A DNA stretch of 6,022 nt from positions 1 through 6,022 of the forward strand of contig CALCCV010000185.1 of the NCBI GenBank assembly GCA_937900305.1, read 5' to 3'. A program made the translations under genes and the position numbers. Below, piece after piece: positions 4,335-6,022 of this stretch. The first letter of the stretch is position 1. Each line of letters opens with the position of its first letter. The notes under the pieces are model-generated. The model searched no databases and was not told where the DNA came from. It worked only from the letters and a program-made list of their open reading frames with translations. This DNA is from an uncultured Pseudobdellovibrionaceae bacterium. GTDB taxonomy: Bacteria; Bdellovibrionota; Bdellovibrionia; Bdellovibrionales; Bdellovibrionaceae.

Positions 4335-5961
4335 ACTGCGCGTCTTCTGCAGATGTGTTTTCAATTTGCATTTTATTTTTTTCAGCCTCTACGGCAAGCC
4401 CTCTCTCAAGCTCTCTCTGGATCACAAATTTTGGACCAGTCGCCGAAGGAAGATGGACGCCAAGGTGATATTGACTTTTATTTTTAACGAGAAAATCAAC
4501 GCTGGCATTCGACCATTTCAAAAATTGTCCTGGAAATATTCCCATCCAAAAAATCAAGATGAGGAGTGGCGCCAACACTGTCATTTCGCGCAAACTCAAA
4601 TCCTTCAGCGGATGAGCTTCATCTCGAACCAACTCACCTTTTTCGCCAAAGAACACTCTCTTAAACATCCACAACATGTAGGCTGCGCCTAAAACCACAC
4701 CAAGTACTGCAATATAGGCATAAAATGGCTTCGCATTAAAAGTGCCCAGGAGTATCAAAAACTCTCCCACAAAACCATTCGTTAGCGGAACTGCAATGGA
4801 TGACAGCGTCACAATGAAAAAACAAACCGTAAATACAGGCAAAACCGAAGCGAGACCGCCATACTTTGAAATTTCTCGAGAGTGCGTTCGCTCATAAATC
4901 ATCCCGATCAACAAGAACAGCGCTCCGGTGGAGATTCCATGATTCAACATTTGATATAAGCTTCCACTCACACCATACGAATTGATCGCAAACATTCCCA
5001 AAACGATGTAACCCATGTGAGAGACCGAAGAATAGGCCACCAGTTTTTTAACATCTGGCTGAACCATCGCCACCAACGCCCCATAAACAATTCCGATCAC
5101 ACCGAGGAGCATGAATAGCCAACCCCAATATTCAGCCGCTTGGGGAAAGAGCGGAATGACCCACCTTAAAAAAGAATAAGTTCCCATTTTCAACATCACA
5201 CCAGCTAATATGACAGAGCCTGGAGTGGGCGCTTCAACGTGAGCATCTGGCAACCAAGTGTGAAGTGGAAACAGCGGAATCTTGATCGCAAAAGCGAATG
5301 CAAATGCAAAAAACAAAAGCGTCTGCAAACTAAAAAACTCGCCGGCCACAAACGGCAGGCGGTGACGATAGAAATCCAAAAGATTTGCACTCATCGTGCC
5401 AGTCACTTCTTGCGTGTAGTACATCATCACAATGATGGCGATCAACATCAGCAGCGAACCCGCCATAGTGTATATGAAAAACTTAATCGTAGCGTAAATT
5501 CGTCGGGTGCCGCCCCAGATACCGACAATAAAATACATCGGGACCAGCGAAAGTTCCCAGAACACATAGAACAAAACTGCATCAAGAGCTAAAAAAGATC
5601 CCAGCATGGCCGCTTGCAAAACAAACAGCGACGCCAAAAATCCCTTCCATCTTTTCTCGATCGAGTTCCAACTGGCGAGGATAATAATTGGATTCAAAAA
5701 GGTGGTTAAAATCACTAGCCAAAAGGAAATGCCGTCAATTCCCAAAAAGTATTGAATCCCGAAACGCGGTATCCAAGCGTGCTGCTCAGCCAATTGTATG
5801 CTCGCCACCGCGGGATCAAAGCGGTCAAACAGAATGAGGCTCAAGAAAAATTCAATCAAGCTGAGAGCCAACCCAAGCGAGCGAAGTGTTCTGCCGTTTG
5901 GCCAAATGGTGACGATCAACGCGCACACCAGCGGTAACATTATGAGTGTTGATAGAATCAC
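4333..5961 (-). CDS. nuoM: NADH-quinone oxidoreductase subunit M (complex I, antiporter-like)
   Basis: 542 residues from GTG, with AGAGG 6 nt upstream. It is an inner-membrane, about 14-helix proton-pumping subunit of NDH-1, homologous to Mrp antiporters. Family motifs are intact: LGIDGISFW (73-81), the TM5 glutamate Glu136 in FWELSLVPMYF, Lys227 in FAIKIPLFPLHTWLPDAH, EAPTPGSVILAG (243-254), Lys258 in GVMLKMGTY, His315 in YSSVSHMGY, and Glu400 in GFVGEFLIL, matching E. coli residues Glu144, Lys234, Lys265, His322 and Glu407 with an offset of 7-8. The order of this gene between a NuoL-like tail and nuoN is the standard nuoL-M-N arrangement. Odd: after the last helix (ending near 482) there is a 60-residue charged tail (for example QRELERGLAVEAEKNK), making the protein about 30 residues longer than E. 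coli NuoM (509). Regulation is presumably through the upstream nuo operon; no promoter is visible in front of it here. Confidence 0.97.
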   Translation of the reverse strand: MILSTLIMLPLVCALIVTIWPNGRTLRSLGLALSLIEFFLSLILFDRFDPAVASIQLAEQHAWIPRFGIQYFLGIDGISFWLVILTTFLNPIIILASWNSIEKRWKGFLASLFVLQAAMLGSFLALDAVLFYVFWELSLVPMYFIVGIWGGTRRIYATIKFFIYTMAGSLLMLIAIIVMMYYTQEVTGTMSANLLDFYRHRLPFVAGEFFSLQTLLFFAFAFAFAIKIPLFPLHTWLPDAHVEAPTPGSVILAGVMLKMGTYSFLRWVIPLFPQAAEYWGWLFMLLGVIGIVYGALVAMVQPDVKKLVAYSSVSHMGYIVLGMFAINSYGVSGSLYQMLNHGISTGALFLLIGMIYERTHSREISKYGGLASVLPVFTVCFFIVTLSSIAVPLTNGFVGEFLILLGTFNAKPFYAYIAVLGVVLGAAYMLWMFKRVFFGEKGELVRDEAHPLKDLSLREMTVLAPLLILIFWMGIFPGQFLKWSNASVDFLVKNKSQYHLGVHLPSATGPKFVIQRELERGLAVEAEKNKMQIENTSAEDAQ

Positions 5962-5980
5962 GAAATACCTCTTATCAAGT

Positions 5981-6022
5981 TCATCTAGCGAGAATCAACG
6001 CTAGCGTGAAAACCAAACCAAT
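5981..6022 (-). CDS. nuoL: C-terminal end of an upstream membrane protein, probably NuoL (partial)
   Basis: Only 13 codons and a TGA stop are inside the window. The minus strand reads IGLVFTLALILAR then stop, a hydrophobic segment like the end of a final transmembrane helix. It ends 19 bp before the nuoM start. In most nuo operons nuoL directly precedes nuoM, so NuoL is the likely identity, but this rests mainly on gene order. Another frame ends at an overlapping TAG (WFGFHASVDSR) and looks less like a membrane protein end. Confidence 0.5.
   Translation of the reverse strand: MGLVFTLALILAR

Noticed and set aside
4294..4692. 132-codon open frame on the plus strand across the nuoM/nuoN junction
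   Set aside because: It is antisense to the conserved NuoM C-terminus and the NuoN N-terminus, with no ribosome binding site or recognisable motif.
5280..5312. Short repeat encoding FAFAFA in TM7 of NuoM
   Set aside because: Small hydrophobic alternation in a transmembrane helix just before the conserved Lys227. The alignment with the family stays in register, so it is not an expansion of note.

Overview
The window looks like chromosome from a Gram-negative bacterium with a medium-GC genome. It carries the end of a multi-subunit respiratory complex I (NDH-1) operon, a cytosolic patatin-like phospholipase, a small secreted protein and a helix-turn-helix/coiled-coil regulator. The style (mixed ATG/GTG/TTG starts, the HTH-plus-coiled-coil protein, a patatin lipase near nuo genes) would fit Bdellovibrionota or another former 'deltaproteobacterial' lineage. 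That is an impression, because no marker gene in the window settles it. I see no tRNA, rRNA, CRISPR array, insertion sequence or phage gene.

Layout from left to right. (1) Positions 1-152, plus strand: the last 49 codons of a VanX/DdpX-type D-Ala-D-Ala dipeptidase, with its EWWH active-site motif. (2) Positions 124-699, minus strand: a predicted secreted protein with four mature cysteines and no recognised family. It most likely starts at a TTG with a very good ribosome binding site, and its 3' end overlaps the dipeptidase tail by 29 bp. (3) Positions 749-1306, minus strand, 49 bp upstream of gene 2 and probably cotranscribed with it: a putative DNA-binding protein with an N-terminal HTH, an LGQ-repeat linker and a C-terminal coiled coil. 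(4) Positions 1307-1599: a 293-bp divergent control region with a cluster of related short palindromes (TGARTAYTCA type). (5) Positions 1600-2820, plus strand: a patatin-like phospholipase. (6) A 39-bp convergent gap. (7) Minus strand, read right to left: the probable end of nuoL (5981-6022), then nuoM (4333-5961) and nuoN (2860-4323). They are spaced 19 and 9 bp apart, as expected for the tail of a nuo operon.

The nuo genes form one functional unit: NuoL, NuoM and NuoN are the antiporter-like proton-pumping subunits of the complex I membrane arm, and NuoM and NuoN keep the charged residues of their channels. The most interesting part is the centre. The regulator gene and the patatin gene diverge from a region with about six copies or variants of one palindrome, one overlapping the regulator's leader next to its Shine-Dalgarno sequence and one about 50 bp before the patatin start. 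The simplest model is an autoregulating HTH protein that also controls the patatin gene and, through the shared transcript, the secreted protein. This is inferred from layout and sequence symmetry only.
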